Of a stretch of 64,000 nucleotides of DNA, positions 42,879-57,522 are shown in pieces (the first letter of the stretch is position 1; each line of letters opens with the position of its first letter). The translations under genes and the position numbers were made by a program. The stretch is taken from positions 203,832,607-203,896,606 of the forward strand of contig CM053033.1 in the NCBI GenBank assembly GCA_028564925.1. The letters are read 5' to 3'. The stretch is from Lithobates sylvaticus. Taxonomy: Eukaryota > Chordata > Amphibia > Anura > Ranidae. The notes under the pieces were generated by a model. It saw only the letters and a program-made list of their open reading frames with translations. It had not been told where the DNA came from and ran no database searches.

Positions 42879-43552
42879 ACTTGGAATGTCCGTTTATGAT
42901 AAACTGACCCTTTTAACTAAGAGACTCTGAATGTTTTGACAAGGAAACAAATGGATCGCATTATATTCAAATGTGTTAGAGCTGGTCCTGCACACTACAG
43001 GGCTCCCCAAGGAGTATCATATGTTGCTTTCAGGAAGAGTTAATTACCTACTAATCTTGTTTTTAGATCTGTCAGAAAGGCGATAACAGAGAGTCGATAT
43101 TCGGCTGTTACAAGAGGAAAGCTGGGCCAGAAGGTTGTAATAGCGGCAAGCCATGAAGAAGCAGATTTCCCACTCCCACCACAGAGTGCCCAAATGTGTA
43201 TAGCAGTCATTGAGTGCTGGGGGGGGGGGGGGGGGGGGGGGGGCTGAGTACACCAGGCAGGAACAGGTTAAAGCTTTTACCAAATCCCTCGATATCAGAG
43301 TTACTGGTTGGTAAATGCATATTTAGCAGTTAGTCTGGGTACTCTGTCAGTCAAGTGATACAGAGCGGTCTCTCGGTCTTGCACATTTATTGCTTTCTCA
43401 GTGATTTTTTATGTTTTCTTTTTTTTTAATTTTGCATGTAGTATCTAGCCAACACACCCTAAGGTGCAAAAAAAAACATACAACCCTTTTCTTGTACTGC
43501 AAAGCACCACAACACCCTCGTGGGACGCTACAATGCAAATGCATTGCCTTAG
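42879..43552 (+). other. Intron sequence, G run
   Basis: A G run of about 24 bases lies at 43220-43243. Otherwise I recognise no gene or element. Confidence 0.5.
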
Positions 43553-44270
43553 TGCATACCTCCCAACTTTTTGAGATGGAAACAAGGGACATTTATTAGC
43601 AAAAGTATGTAGGCATAGGACACACCCCCCTACCACACCACCTTAAAGTGGTTGTAAACCCTTACAAACCACTTTGTGCCTAGATTAAGGCTTACCTGTA
43701 GGTCCAATCAATATCTCCTAAACCTACACGGTTTAGGAGATATTTACCAAAAGTTAGGCACTGCTGTCTACGGCGCATGCGCCGTAGACAGCGGCGCGCA
43801 GGCGCACTGAGTGCGCCGCTCTCAACGGCGATATGCTGCGAGTGGCGTCTCCCGTGCGCATGGGCGGGAGTGACGTCATCGCAGGGCCGTCGAATGACAG
43901 CGCCGGAGCCGCGAGACCCACCAAGAAGATGGAGGCTCCGTACACAAGGGGACAGCGGTGACTTTGCTGGCTCCTGTGTCAGGTAAGTGACACATAATGG
44001 ACTACTATGCGATGCATAGTAGTCCATTAGCTTTACCTTTGCAGGGAAACAAAGAGGAAGTAAAACCCCTTAAAGGAGAATAAAAAATAAAATGATTAGT
44101 TAAACCCACAAGTGCTTTTTTACCTCTACTATTCCTTTTTATATTGGCTTTTGAAATTCACAAATGCAGCAATTTAGAAATTGGATGAAAGGTTGAGAGG
44201 ATAAGGACAGAGGAACCTTGTTCCAAGTCAGGGACAGTCCCATGAAATCAGGGACAGTTGGGAGCTATGG
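43553..44270. repeat. CTCCCAACT-ended element with nested repeat
   Basis: The left end CATACCTCCCAACTTTTTGA and right end GGGACAGTTGGGAGCTAT match the element at 18899. The middle (about 43648-44075) is a different repeat. That one starts AAAGTGGTTGTAAACCC and ends AAAACCCCTTAAAGG. It contains the hairpin TCTCCTAAACC / GGTTTAGGAGA and a GC-rich core (CGGCGCATGCGCCG). The flanking parts resume the CTCCCAACT element, so it is an insertion. Confidence 0.65.
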
Positions 44271-45092
44271 CAGTGTAATGGAGTGCCATTCAAAATAAAT
44301 GCTACCACTACACAGAAACACATTATTACGTGTTACCACAGTGCGAAAATAAAAATGGGCCCTAAGCCACATCTAATAAAACGTTTTCAACAATAAATAC
44401 TCCCAGTTTAACAATTTTTTAATATGTTGAGTTTACATTACTTTTACTAATTTAGTTGCTCACCTTCAATTCATCTGCCCTACACAGTGTGGTTGAAAAA
44501 AAAGGTACCCCATATTTAAGATATGGCTTTACAAGTATTATATTAGCATCATCTGTTTTTATCTTCCTTTTTATACATCCCAAAATGTCATTTTTCAGTT
44601 CACACTTCATTTAGAGGTTATGGCTATGCTCACTATTGTTTTCTGTCATATTAAAAATGACCCAGTGGGGTTGATTTACTAAGGAGTGGTCAGCACTGAG
44701 CCGGTACTAATAAGATACAGTATGTTGGACTGGTGAGCCTAAATGGATATACTTCACCATGCATTCTTCAATCAGAGCGGGGCCAGCAGTTCAATACACA
44801 TTGGCCATTATATAGCTTCCATCCCCCATTTAGAGCACCGTCTAAATGCGTCCATCAGAGACATGACTTCCAACACAATCTTCCTTTGCAGCTCTGAGAT
44901 GTCATGGGACTGAATGCCAAGTACTGCAAAGGAAACTGCTGGAATATATGAAGATGTGTCACAATAAACCATGTCCTTTAGAATCACACACCTTTCACTA
45001 GGCCCACCAACCAGTGGGGCATCTGGGCATACTATGCTTGGTAAAAATGGCTTTGAGGCCTGTTATGAAAAGGCTACTTGGTTGTGCTTATC
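44271..45092 (+). other. Intron sequence, no feature
   Basis: AT-rich non-coding sequence. No exon, RNA gene or inverted-repeat element is recognised. Confidence 0.5.
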
Positions 45093-45100
45093 CCCTAGGC

Positions 45101-45863
45101 CAGCGGATCTCAACCCATTGGTTTGCAACCCCTTCAGGGGGTCGAATGCTAATTTACCAGGAGTGTTCCTGGAGCCCGCCCCACTCTCCCAGCTTTTTCG
45201 CAGCTACCCAGCAGGGCTGTCCTTGGAGCTTATGGCCGTCTAGCTGGGCTGTTCCTTGAGCCTGCGGCCACCCATTAAGTTCACGCCATGGCTGGGGGGT
45301 GGAGACTAGAGACAGTTGACTGGTGAGGAACGCAAAGTGGGAGGGGATGGAAGAGACCCCATCTCCTGATTTTGGCATAGGTGTCACTGCTGCGAGACAC
45401 CATGGAGCCGGAGACACAGTGAGTAACACTGCCTGTGATTATAGTTGCCATTAAAAGTCCCTACTACAGTTCTCAGATCAGCAGATGACCTTGATCGAGA
45501 GCACCTAAATTGGCTGATCAGAACGCCCCCAGCACTGCCACTCATCCCATTCCCCCCCCCCCAACAAGGAGAGAGAGAGATGGGGGGGGGGGGACAAGAA
45601 ATTAGGATAGAGAGAGATACAAGGGAAATAAAGGAGAAAAAAGAGAGAGCCGGACATTCAAAAATGTACCATAAGGGATTTTAATACTGAACGAGTGAAG
45701 GGACTCAGGGAGCACTAAATGTTTGCGGGTTAGGAGTGAAAATTAGGGGCGCAAATTAGGTGCTGACAACCCACGCTACGAAAATAATTTTACTGTTAGG
45801 GGTCCCCACAACTTAAGAAATTTTATCAAGGGGTCATGGCACTAGAAAGGTTGAGAACCACTG
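45101..45863. mobile_element. hAT-type element with perfect 8-bp TSD
   Basis: The ends CAGCGGATCTCAACCC and GGTTGAGAACCACTG are inverted. The 8-bp duplication CCCTAGGC flanks both sides (45093-45100, 45864-45871). Near the ends are CCCCTTCAGGGGGTCG and AGGGGTCATGG. The interior has a purine-rich array (GAGAGAGAGATGGGGG) and no transposase. Confidence 0.88.
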
Positions 45864-45873
45864 CCCTAGGCCC

Positions 45874-46416
45874 ATGGTTTCCAAACTGTGGCCCGCGAGA
45901 CAGATGCTTTGCTTGACTTTATGGGGCACTATTTCTCCCACTAATACCAATGATGGGGCAATGTTTCTCCCTCTAAGGCCCCTTTCACACTGGGGCGTTT
46001 TTCAGGCGGTACAGCGCTAAAAATAGCGCCTGTACACCGCCTGAAAAAAAACGTCCCCATTCACTCCAATGTGAAAGCCGGCGGGCTTTCACACTGGAGC
46101 GGTGCGCTAGCAGGACGGTAAAAAAAAGTCCTGCTAGCAGCATCTTTGGAGCGGTATAGGAGCGGTGTATTCACCGCTCCTATACCGCTCCTACCCATTG
46201 ATTTCAATGGGACACAGTGGTAATACCGCGGCAATACCGCCACAAAGCGCCGCTACGGCGGCGCTTTGCAGGGGATTTTAACCCTTTTTCGGCCGCTCGC
46301 GGGGCAGTTTTACGAACCCCTGCGGATACCATGGCTAAAATGATGGTAAAGCAGCGCTAAATATAGTTTATAGGACATTAAACTGGCCCTTTGTTTAGAA
46401 AGTGTGGAGATGCCTG
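45874..46416. mobile_element. hAT-like remnant interrupted by a MITE
   Basis: The left part TGGTTTCCAAACTGTGGCCC and right part GTGTGGAGATGCCTGCCC resemble the ends of the CCAAAC-type hAT element at 58553, but are degraded. The middle, 45977-46366, is a separate MITE. Confidence 0.5.
45977..46366. mobile_element. GGCCCCTTTCACAC-type palindromic MITE, right end missing
   Basis: It starts GGCCCCTTTCACACTGGGGC after TAA, continues with GGCGGTACAGCGCTAAAAAT hairpins, and is colinear with 42180-42620 up to GCAGCGCTAAATATAG. It then stops short of the expected right end. Confidence 0.7.
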
Positions 46417-47228
46417 CCCTATTCCATGTCCTATATTCCCAAGGACTGTAGCTGCTGACTTTTAATTTTTGGACGGGGGGGCTGGAGCTCCGCTTTAAGG
46501 AAATAGGGGATACGTCTTTTTTATGGAGTTCTGTTTTCAATATAAAGGAATTGAGAAGATTTTTTTATAGATTTTGGCCCATTTTTAGAAAGGATTGAAT
46601 TCTAGCCTCGGTCGTACCTAAAAACACAAGGATAATCTATTGAAAGATTCAGAATACTTTATTAATTCCAAAGTAAAATGATTAAAGGCACCTATTCCTA
46701 AAAATAAATAGGTAAATTTGACCCATGTAAGAAAAAACAAACGATGATTTATATTGAAAAAGGCTTGTAACAGGACAAAGAAGAAAATAATTCTATTACG
46801 TCTCTAATACTACAGGGAAAAAATATGAATTAAAGAAATGTATTCATTGTCTTTCCACACATGTACGGTAGTTTATTGCTGCGCCTACGTGGCCTGCAAT
46901 ATATAGTGAGGATTTTATAGAAAAATTGTCAGAGCATATGTATCACATAAGAAGGAGCTTTAAAAATCATAGTTTATCATCTTATTATTATAGGAAATAT
47001 CATAAAGAGTATCCATCAGTTTTACAGTTCTGGGGTATTGAGAAGGTGATGAAACATTAGAGATTAAATAATTGAAGAGATGTTAAAAAAAAAAAAAAAG
47101 GATGTGTTTCATGCTTGAATGAAACACGTAGGTATGAGGCAGCGGCCTGGTTTTATCCATGATATGCATATTTTGATTGCTTGCATGGTTCATCTTTACA
47201 GATGAATACTGTTTGTGGCTACTGACTG
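46417..47228 (+). other. Intron sequence, A/T-rich
   Basis: Contains an A run at 47086-47099; 46550-47080 has repeated AAAGATT/GAAAAA words. No gene or element ends are recognised. Confidence 0.45.
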
Positions 47229-47236
47229 CATAGGAG

Positions 47237-47567
47237 CAGGGGGCAGACTGACCATTCGGCCACTCGGGCACTGCCCGAGGGCCCCGGACCACTAGGGAGC
47301 CCCATCAGGGTTGCCAGCCTCAGTAAAACCAGGAACAGTATGTAAAAATCTGTGTTTTTTTTACATCTGTCTCTGAAATGTCCCTTACCGACATCCTTTT
47401 GGTCTAAAAATCTTGAGATTATAGCTGCTCCACCTATCCAGTACCTTCTCAGCCAATAGAAACATGTCTGTGTATACTGTGTGATTGTATACTGTGTGTG
47501 TGTATACTGTGTGGCCCCATAATCTCCTATTGCCCGGGGGGCCCCATGAGTTGTCAGTCCGCCCCTG
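47237..47567. mobile_element. hAT MITE with perfect 8-bp TSD
   Basis: The ends CAGGGGGCAGACTGACCATT and TGTCAGTCCGCCCCTG are inverted, with CATAGGAG on both sides (47229-47236, 47568-47575). The interior has a TATACTGTGTG array. The same family in the other orientation lies at 51152 and 55386. Confidence 0.88.
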
Positions 47568-47697
47568 CATAGGAGGCATAAGGTGGAATGTAAGAGAAGC
47601 CTTTGAGCAAATTACATGAATGGTCCATGATCACTGAATGGTGTTCCATGCTTGTGGTTGTCATGGTGCAGTTTATTGGTGGGTGTATCAGCATATA

Positions 47698-49292
<1,595 letters not shown>

Positions 49293-49523
49293 TATTGTTT
49301 GGAAGGTTTGATGTGAGCAGGTGACAACACTCATCATATCATCACATCACATCACATCATCACCACCATCCCCTCCCTTTAGAATGTAAGCTCTATGAGC
49401 AGGGCCCTCCTGTCCCTTCTGTATTGAACTGTACTGTAATTGTGCTGTCCCAACTGTACTGTAATTGTGCTGTCCCCCCTCTACATTGTAAAGCGATGCG
49501 TAAACTGTTATATAAATTGTGTA

Positions 49524-50117
49524 TACCGTATTTATCGGCATTTAACACGCACAGGTGTATAACACGCACCTTCATTTAAGGAGGGAAGTTTCAGGGAAAA
49601 TTTTTTTATTTTTACTAAAGAACTTTGAAGCAAAATAAGGGTCAGTGCCCATTAATGCAGCCTCACCATTTCCCATCTGCAGCCTCACCATTGCCCATCT
49701 GCAGCCTAACCAATGCCCATCTGCAGCCTAATCAATGCCATCTGCAGCCTGATCAATGCCATCTGCAGTCTCACAATTGCCCATCAATGCCCATCTGCAG
49801 TCTCGCAATTGCCCATCAATGCCCAGCTGCAGCCCCACAATTGCCCATCAATGCAGGTTGATCAATGCCCATCTGCAGCCTCACAATTGCCCATCAATGC
49901 AGCTTGATCAATGCCCATCAATGCAGCTTGATCAATGCCCATCAATGCCCATCTGCAGCCTCACAATTGCCCATCAATGCCCATCTGCAGCCTCACAATT
50001 GCCCATCAATGCAGCTTGATCAATGCCCTCCAAATTGCAGTATTGGCACACGCACACACTATTTGCACCCGATTTCCAAGGTGAAAAAGTGCATGTTATA
50101 CGCCAATAAATACAGTA
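49524..50117. mobile_element. TACCGTATTTAT MITE with minisatellite
   Basis: The left end TACCGTATTTATCGGCATTT and right end ATACGCCAATAAATACAGTA are imperfect inverted repeats. Related ends occur at 629 and in 54262-54340. The interior (49640-50035) is a minisatellite built on CAATGCCCATCTGCAGCCTC and ACAATTGCCCATC. A TA duplication is possible but not certain. Confidence 0.7.
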
Positions 50118-51151
50118 ATAATAATAATCATATGTTGGATTTACATACCAGCCTAAACATTTGTATGGAGAATTTCTTACCCCCATAAAAAAGGACGGCC
50201 TGTTTTGGATGCAACGATATATCTGAATGCTATGAATAATGGACATAGTGCTCTGTTTTTTGTTGTGTCAGTAATCACATCACTGGGGGGGGCTTGGATA
50301 TACATTTTCCTCTTTAAACATTTTTTTTTAATAGCTGATACATTGTCACATTGCGACTGTTGCAATATGCATGCAAAAATGGTGCTTCAGGTTCCAACTT
50401 AGGTAGAGAGGCAATAATGAAAAACGATTGTGGTGCCCGGATCTACCGCACTATTAGTATACAACTATTTAAATAATTAATGTAGTAATTACTTCAACCT
50501 TTCACCATGTGGTATCAACAACATGGCGCAGTCCATGCGGCCACAAACACAGCATATAAGAAAAAAAGAAAGAGCAAGGCCTTCCAAAGGAGTCGCAGTA
50601 ACTGAACACTACGGTTGAATTTAATTAAATTTCTTCATAAGTTTAGGTCAAAATGTATTCTGCTACATGTCTGGTAAAATAAAAAATTATGTATTTTAAT
50701 TGGTTTGTGTGAAAGTTATAGCGTCTACAAACTATGGTAAATATACTGGAATCTACACAGCTATAGGTGCTATACTGTAATTGAAGTGATCAGCGACTTA
50801 GCCCCGGTACCCAAATTTGCGTTACTTTCATGCAAGTTTGAATCCAACATTTCAGCGCGACTTCACATTGGCTTGCATACGACTTCTTTAACAGTCGTGC
50901 CGAAGTTGCACCTAAAGTAGTGCAGGAACCTTTTTCTATGTTGGAGCGACTTGAGTCACACCGATTAGAATGGATCCATTGCACTTAATGGGGCACGACA
51001 TGTCATGTGACTTTGAACGCTCAAGTCGCATTAAAAGTCACAGCAGTGTGAACCAGGGCTTATAGTGGGACTGTGATAGTATGGCGGGCAATCTGGCGCT
51101 AACAGACACTGGCTGGGAGGGTCACTAACTGACACTAATGTCGCTAGCGAC

Positions 51152-51567
51152 CAGGGGCGGACTGACGACTCATGGGGCCCCCTGGGCAATAAGAGATTAT
51201 GGGGCCCCCGGGCAATAGGAGATTATGGGGCCCCACAGTATACACATACATACACATACATACACACACACACACATACACACACACAGTATACAATCAC
51301 ACAGTATACACATATATGTACACACAGTATACACAGACATGTTTCTATTGGCTGAGAAGGTACTGGAGAGGTGGAGCAGCTATAATCTCTGGATTTTTAG
51401 ACCAAAAGGATGTCGGTAAGGGACTTTTCAGAGACAAATGTAAAAAAAAAACACAGATTTTTACATACTGTCCCTGGTTTTACTGAGGCTGGCAACCCTG
51501 ATGGGGCCCCTAGTGGCCTAGGGCCCTCGGGCGGTGCCCAAGTGGCCGAATGGTCAGTCCGCCCCTG
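51152..51567. mobile_element. hAT MITE, copy in X
   Basis: The ends CAGGGGCGGACTGACGAC and GTCAGTCCGCCCCTG are flanked by CTAGCGAC / CTAGCGAT, an 8-bp duplication with one change. The interior has a CACATACA array. It belongs to the same family as 47237. Confidence 0.85.
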
Positions 51568-52482
51568 CTAGCGATACTAATACAGTGATCAGTGATAATA
51601 CTGGACACTGACACTGTACTAATTCATCAGTAAATCTGTTCATGGGTCAACTGAAAACCAGAATAGACACCACCAATCTGAAAAGGGACATTACACTTAA
51701 ACAAAGTTAGGTCAGATTTAAATGTGCGTCGAAATTTTCACTTTTCTCTGAAGCCTGATCAGCGTTCAAATCGCGCTTCAGAGGCTCAGGTGATATGTGC
51801 TGACAAAGTGATGTGATACCTCCTCACCTCCTGCTTTATCCCTATTTTTGCAGATGAACGCACTGCAACTGCATCCATTACACGTGGTTGCAGGGCATTT
51901 GTGATGCTTCCCCATTTTCTTGAGTGTGTAGCGGTCAGTGGGGTTGCCACCTGCTGATCGCTACATGTCCGGTAAACTTTTGCTGTGGGCGCAAAGTAGA
52001 GCAGGCTGCAGTTTTTTAGAACGCAACATGCATGACTGTGTATGACCACGTCTAAATGCAATGCAAAGCCACTCATTAGAACAGCCCATAGCCTGTACTT
52101 CCTGTATCCTGTGATGTGTGCAGTGGAGCATTGCAAGACACACAAAATCGCAAAACGCACGCAAAAGTAGGTAAATGTGAAGGTTTTTTTTTGTGTGCTT
52201 TTTATTGCATTCTGGTGTGAACAGGTCCAAAAGCGGTTACCAGAGGACACACTTTTGAGACTGAGTACCTTTCTGTAGGTGTGTAAAGAGGGTGAGCACC
52301 TGTTTGATTTTGGCGAGCGAAACCATGATAAAGATGAAAAGCGCTTTACAATGGTAGTAAACCGCCATCGTTTTTTTTTTTGTTAACCTAAGTTAGGATG
52401 CTAGCCACGCCCCTTAAACGTCCTGACGCTGTGGCGGTGCACGCTGTAGGGGCTGTTTTATCAATTTCAGTATAGTAAGGTG

Positions 52483-52854
52483 CAGGGCCGGGACAAGGGG
52501 TGGGCAGGAGGGGAGGCTGCCCTGGGCACTGTGCTCTCATGTGAGATGGGGGGCACCACAAGGGGGTTGGGGGGGGATGCGATTTGTGTTGGGAGGGGGA
52601 ATTTGGGGGATGGCAGAGGATAATAATTTTTCTAGGAGGGGAAATTTAGGGAGGCATGCTAGAAGTGGAGATTTGTGTTGGGACGGCGAATGGGGTAAGA
52701 AGATTTGTGCTAGGAGGGGGAATTTTTTTTTGGAGGGGGGGGTTGTGTTACAAAAGGTAATATGGTAGGGGGGGGGGATTGTGCTAGAAGGGGATTTTTG
52801 TTTTGGGAGGGGGGTGGATTGGTGCTAGCAGGGATGATTGGAGGTATTTGTGCT
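52483..52854. mobile_element. Truncated hAT element (left part only)
   Basis: It begins CAGGGCCGGGACAAGGGG after GTAAGGTG and is identical in layout to the first half of the complete element at 56719. It breaks off at 52854, where the deletion junction lies; its right end and second duplication are missing. Confidence 0.88.
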
Positions 52855-54258
52855 CCATCGGACCAACTTTTTCCAGGTTTCATCGGACTTTTGTTGGCTG
52901 TGCGAACGGACCAACTTTCTGCCAACAAAAGTCCGATGGACCAAAGTCCGACCGTGTGTACACAAAAAACTGACTTTTGTACAAACCAATGCAAAAGATC
53001 AGACAACAATACAGAAGTTGACCGGTGGCGGTAAAGAGCAGAAAAAACAAGTGATTTGGTGAAAGTTGGCTGAAAAAGTCCTGCCGTGTGTATGCAATAC
53101 CAACTTGGGGCCAACGCCCTTTGGACAAAAATCCACGGGAAAGTTGGTCCACGGTCCGATCGTGTGTATGAGGCTTTAGTGTCACTGGTTCCTGCAAAGC
53201 ATCAAAAGTTTCAGTTAGTGTCCGATTGTCTGCCGCAATATCGCAGTCCCGCTATAAGTCGCTGATCGCTGCCATTACTTGTATAAAAAATAATTCCATA
53301 AATATTTACCATAGTTTGTAGATGCTATAACGTTCATGTCAACCAATCAATATACACTTATTGGGGTCTTTTTTTTTTTTCACCAAAAACGTAGCAGAAT
53401 AAATATTGGCCTAAATTTATGAAGACATTAGCTTTTTTAAATTTTTTTATTCGATATGTTTTATAGCAGAAAGTAAAAAATATTGTTTGTTTTCTAAATT
53501 GTCGCACAGAGGTGATCAAATACCACCAAATAGAGGCTCTATTTATGGGAAAAAATTACATAAATGTTATTTGCATGCCCGCACAATAGTCAGTTAAAGT
53601 AATGCAGTGCCGTATCACAAAAAAATGGCCTGGTCCTGAAGAGGGGGGGGTAAATCTTCCGGAGGTCAAGTAGTTAAAGCACTTCAGATTTCTTTTTTAT
53701 GTATAAAGTGAACCTTATTTACTAACATTCACATTGCAGGGTGAACACACACATTTCAAGGTGAACAATCTCGATTCCTTTAGTAAATCAGTGCCATTGA
53801 CTTCTAATGAGAAGAGCAATGAAGCATGACCATTGAGCGTGCTTCCATGTACATAAATATTTACGGACTATACTCGGAAACAAGGGTTTTAAAACATTAA
53901 CACTCGCTAATAAAAATGATTTGCATTCTCCCCTTCATCACCAGCGTTCGATCGTTAGAGCCTAGAAGCCCAAACCAAAAATAGCAATATCAGTTCACTT
54001 AAAATAAAGTTATGACTAATCTGCATACCTAAAAGTTTTAAAAAAATTTAAAGGACAAAGAATGTTTTTTTTTTTAATACACTCTTTTAATAAATATCCT
54101 ACTTAGTTGTAGTTATTATAAACTCACAAATGGACAAAATTGTTACGTGCCGGCTCAAGCTGTCCCAGAGCCTCTCTTTGTGACAACATGAGCTTGTAGG
54201 TTTGTTTGTAAAGAAACCCATGTGATCACTATTAGTGGAACCTTGGATTACGAGCATA
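52855..54258. repeat. Segment Y, first copy
   Basis: It matches 60767-62171 almost exactly. It starts inside a Harbinger MITE (52855-53175, right part only) and continues through the right half of a TTAA element (to about 53680), then AT-rich sequence. It ends in TTGGATTACGAGCATA, where X' begins. Confidence 0.95.
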
Positions 54259-54261
54259 GGC

Positions 54262-57092
54262 ATATAACACGCACACACTATTTGCACCCGATTTCCAAGG
54301 TGAAAAAGTGCATGTTATACGCCAATAAATACAGTAATAATAATAATCATATGTTGGATTTACATACCAGCCTAAACATTTGGATGGAGAATTTCTTACC
54401 CCCATAAAAAAGGACGGCCTGTTTTGGATGCAACGATATATCTGAATGCTATGAATAATGGACATAGTGCTCTGTTTTTTGTTGTGTCAGTAATCACATC
54501 ACTGGGGGGGGGGCTTGGATATACATTTTCCTCTTTAAAAAAATTTTTTTAATAGCTGATACATTGTCACATTGCGACTGTTGCAATATGCATGCAAAAA
54601 TGTTGCTTCAGGTTCCAACTTAGGTAGAGAGGCAATAATGAAAAACGATTGTGGTGCCCGGATCTACCGCACTATTAGTATACAACTATTTAAATAATTA
54701 ATGTAGTAATTACTTCAACCTTTCACCATGTGGTATCAACAACATGGCGCAGTCCATGCGACCACAAACACAGCATATAAGAAAAAAAGAAAGAGCAAGG
54801 CCTTCCAAAGGAGTCGCAGTAACTGAACACTACGGTTGAATTTAATTAAATTTCTTCATAAGTTTAGGTCAAAATGTATTCTGCTACATGTCTGGTAAAA
54901 TAAAAAATTATGTATTTTAATTGGTTTGTGTGAAAGTTATAGCGTCTACAAACTATGGTAAATATACTGGAATCTACACAGCTATAAGTGCTATACTGTA
55001 ATTGAAGTGATCAGCGACTTAGCCCCGGTACCCAAATTTGCGTTACTTTCATGCGAGTTTGAATCCAACATCTCAGCACGACTTCACATTGGCTTGCATA
55101 CGACTTCTTTAACAGAAGTCAATGCAAGTCGTGCCGAAGTTGCACCTAAAGTAGTGCAGGAACCTTTTTCTATGTTGGAGCGACTTGAGTCACACCGATT
55201 AGAATGGATCCATTGCACTTAATGGGGCACGACATGTCATGTGACTTTGAACGCTCAAGTCGCATTAAAAGTCACAGCAGTGTGAACCAGGGCTTATAGT
55301 GGGACTGTGATAGTATGGCGGGCAATCTGGCGCTAACAGACACTGGCTGGGAGGGTCACTAACTGACACTAATGTCGCTAGCGACCAGGGGCGGACTGAC
55401 GACTCATGGGGCCCCCTGGGCAATAAGAGATTATGGGGCCCCCGGGCAATAGGAGATTATGGGGCCCCACAGTATACACATACATACACATACATACACA
55501 CACACACACACATACACACACACAGTATACAATCACACAGTATACACATACATGTACACACAGTATACACAGACATGTTTCTATTGGCTGAGAAGGTACT
55601 GGAGAGGTGGAGCAGCTATAATCTCTGGATTTTTAGACCAAAAGGATGTCGGTAAGGGACTTTTCAGAGACAAATGTAAAAAAAAAACACAGATTTTTAC
55701 ATACTGTCCCTGGTTTTACTGAGGCTGGCAACCCTGATGGGGCCCCTAGTGGCCTAGGGCCCTCGGGCGGTGCCCAAGTGGCCGAATGGTCAGTCCGCCC
55801 CTGCTAGCGATACTAATACAGTGATCAGTGATAATACTGGACACTGACACTGTACTAATTCATCAGTAAATCTGTTCATGGGTCAACTGAAAACCAGAAT
55901 AGACACCACCAATCTGAAAAGGGACATTACACTTAAACAAAGTTAGGTCAGATTTAAATGTGCGTCGAAATTTTCACTTTTCTCTGAAGCCTGATCAGCG
56001 TTCAAATCGCGCTTCAGAGGCTCAGGTGATATGTGCTGACAAAGTGATGTGATACCTCCTCACCTCCTGCTTTATCCCTATTTTTGCAGATGAACGCACT
56101 GCAACTGCATCCATTACACGTGGTTGCAGGGCATTTGTGATGCTTCCCCATTTTCTTGAGTGTGTAGCGGTCAGTGGGGTTGCCACCTGCTGATCGCTAC
56201 ATGTCCGGTAAACTTTTGCTGTGGGCGCAAAGTAGAGCAGGCTGCAGTTTTTTAGAACGCAACATGCATGACTGTGTATGACCACGTCTAAATGCAATGC
56301 AAAGCCACTCATTAGAACAGCCCATAGCCTGTACTTCCTGTATCCTGTGATGTGTGCAGTGGAGCATTGCAAGACACACAAAATCGCAAAACGCACGCAA
56401 AAGTAGGTAAATGTGAAGGTTTTTTTTTGTGTGCTTTTTATTGCATTCTGGTGTGAACAGGTCCAAAAGCGGTTACCAGAGGACACACTTTTGAGACTGA
56501 GTACCTTTCTGTAGGTGTGTAAAGAGGGTGAGCACCTGTTTGATTTTGGCGAGCGAAACCATGATAAAGATGAAAAGCGCTTTACAATGGTAGTAAACCG
56601 CCATCGTTTTTTTTTTTGTTAACCTAAGTTAGGATGCTAGCCACGCCCCTTAAACGTCCTGACGCTGTGGCGGTGCACGCTGTAGGGGCTGTTTTATCAA
56701 TTTCAGTATAGTAAGGTGCAGGGCCGGGACAAGGGGTGGGCAGGAGGGGAGGCTGCCCTGGGCACTGTGCTCTCATGTGAGATGGGGGGCACCACAAGGG
56801 GGTTGGGGGGGGGATGCGATTTGTGTTGGGAGGGGGAATTTGGGGGATGGCAGAGGATAATAATTTTTCTAGGAGGGGAAATTTAGGGAGGCATGCTAGA
56901 AGTGGAGATTTGTGTTGGGACGGCGAATGGGGTAAGAAGATTTGTGCTAGGAGGGGGAATTTTTTTTTTGGAGGGGGGGGTTGTGTTACAAAAGGTAATA
57001 TGGTAGGGGGGGGGGATTGTGCTAGAAGGGGATTTTTGTTTTGGGAGGGGGGTGGATTGGTGCTAGCAGGGATGATTGGAGGTATTTGTGCT
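54262..57092. repeat. Segment X', second copy
   Basis: Counterpart of 50049-52854, slightly longer because of small indels. Its left end starts inside the TACCGTATTTAT element (ATAACACGCACACAC), so that element is truncated here. At its right end it runs on without a break into 57093, keeping the complete hAT element 56719-57514. Confidence 0.95.
55386..55803. mobile_element. hAT MITE, copy in X'
   Basis: Duplicate of 51152-51567 with the same CTAGCGAC / CTAGCGAT flanks. Confidence 0.85.
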
Positions 57093-57514
57093 AGGAGAGG
57101 ATATTTTTGAGGGGAGGGGGATTAGTGCTAGGATGGGGGGGGGGGGGAGAATTTGTGCTGTGGGGGGGATTTGGAGTGGGGGGAGACGATTTGTGCTCAG
57201 AGGGGAAATTTGAGCTGAAGAGGATTTGTATTTGGGGGGAGGGGGAGGAATTGTGCTTGGGACATATGGGGAATGAGAGGATTTGAGCTCGGGGGGGGGG
57301 GGGGGGGGGGGCATAGATTTGTGCTGGGAAGGGGATTTCAGCAGGGAGGGGATTTATATGGAGAGGAGGGGGAATATATGCTTAAGGGGTAGGCATGCAG
57401 ATTAGTACTCAGGGGGGAATTTTTGCTGGCACATAATGCTTATACATCTTGGGGGGGGGGGGTTGCAATTTGGCATGTGTGCCCTGGGCTGTAGATTACA
57501 TTGTCCCGGCACTG
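56719..57514. mobile_element. Complete hAT element with G-rich interior
   Basis: The ends CAGGGCCGGGACAA and TTGTCCCGGCACTG are inverted. The 8-bp duplication GTAAGGTG is perfect (56711-56718 and 57515-57522). The interior is an irregular array around GATTTGTGCTAGGAGGGG with long G runs. No transposase. Confidence 0.9.
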
Positions 57515-57522
57515 GTAAGGTG

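Larger units (their letters stand above)
50049..52854. repeat. Segment X, first copy of a large duplication
   Basis: It is colinear and nearly identical to 54268-57092: the same nested elements, with scattered single-base differences and a 13-bp indel near 50893/55108. It contains a MITE end, a decayed AAGTCGC repeat (50800-51060), a hAT MITE (51152), a frame of 154 codons at 51786-52250 that is only repeat sequence, and a truncated hAT element (52483). It ends abruptly at 52854, where it joins segment Y. Confidence 0.95.

Noticed and set aside
49640-50035. Array that could be mistaken for CRISPR-like repeats
   Set aside because: Units are contiguous and imperfect, without unique spacers, in a vertebrate genome; it is a minisatellite.
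51786-52250. 154-codon minus-strand frame, repeated exactly at 56022-56486
   Set aside because: Identity between the two copies comes from the segmental duplication, not selection; the sequence is repeat-derived and the residues show no domain.
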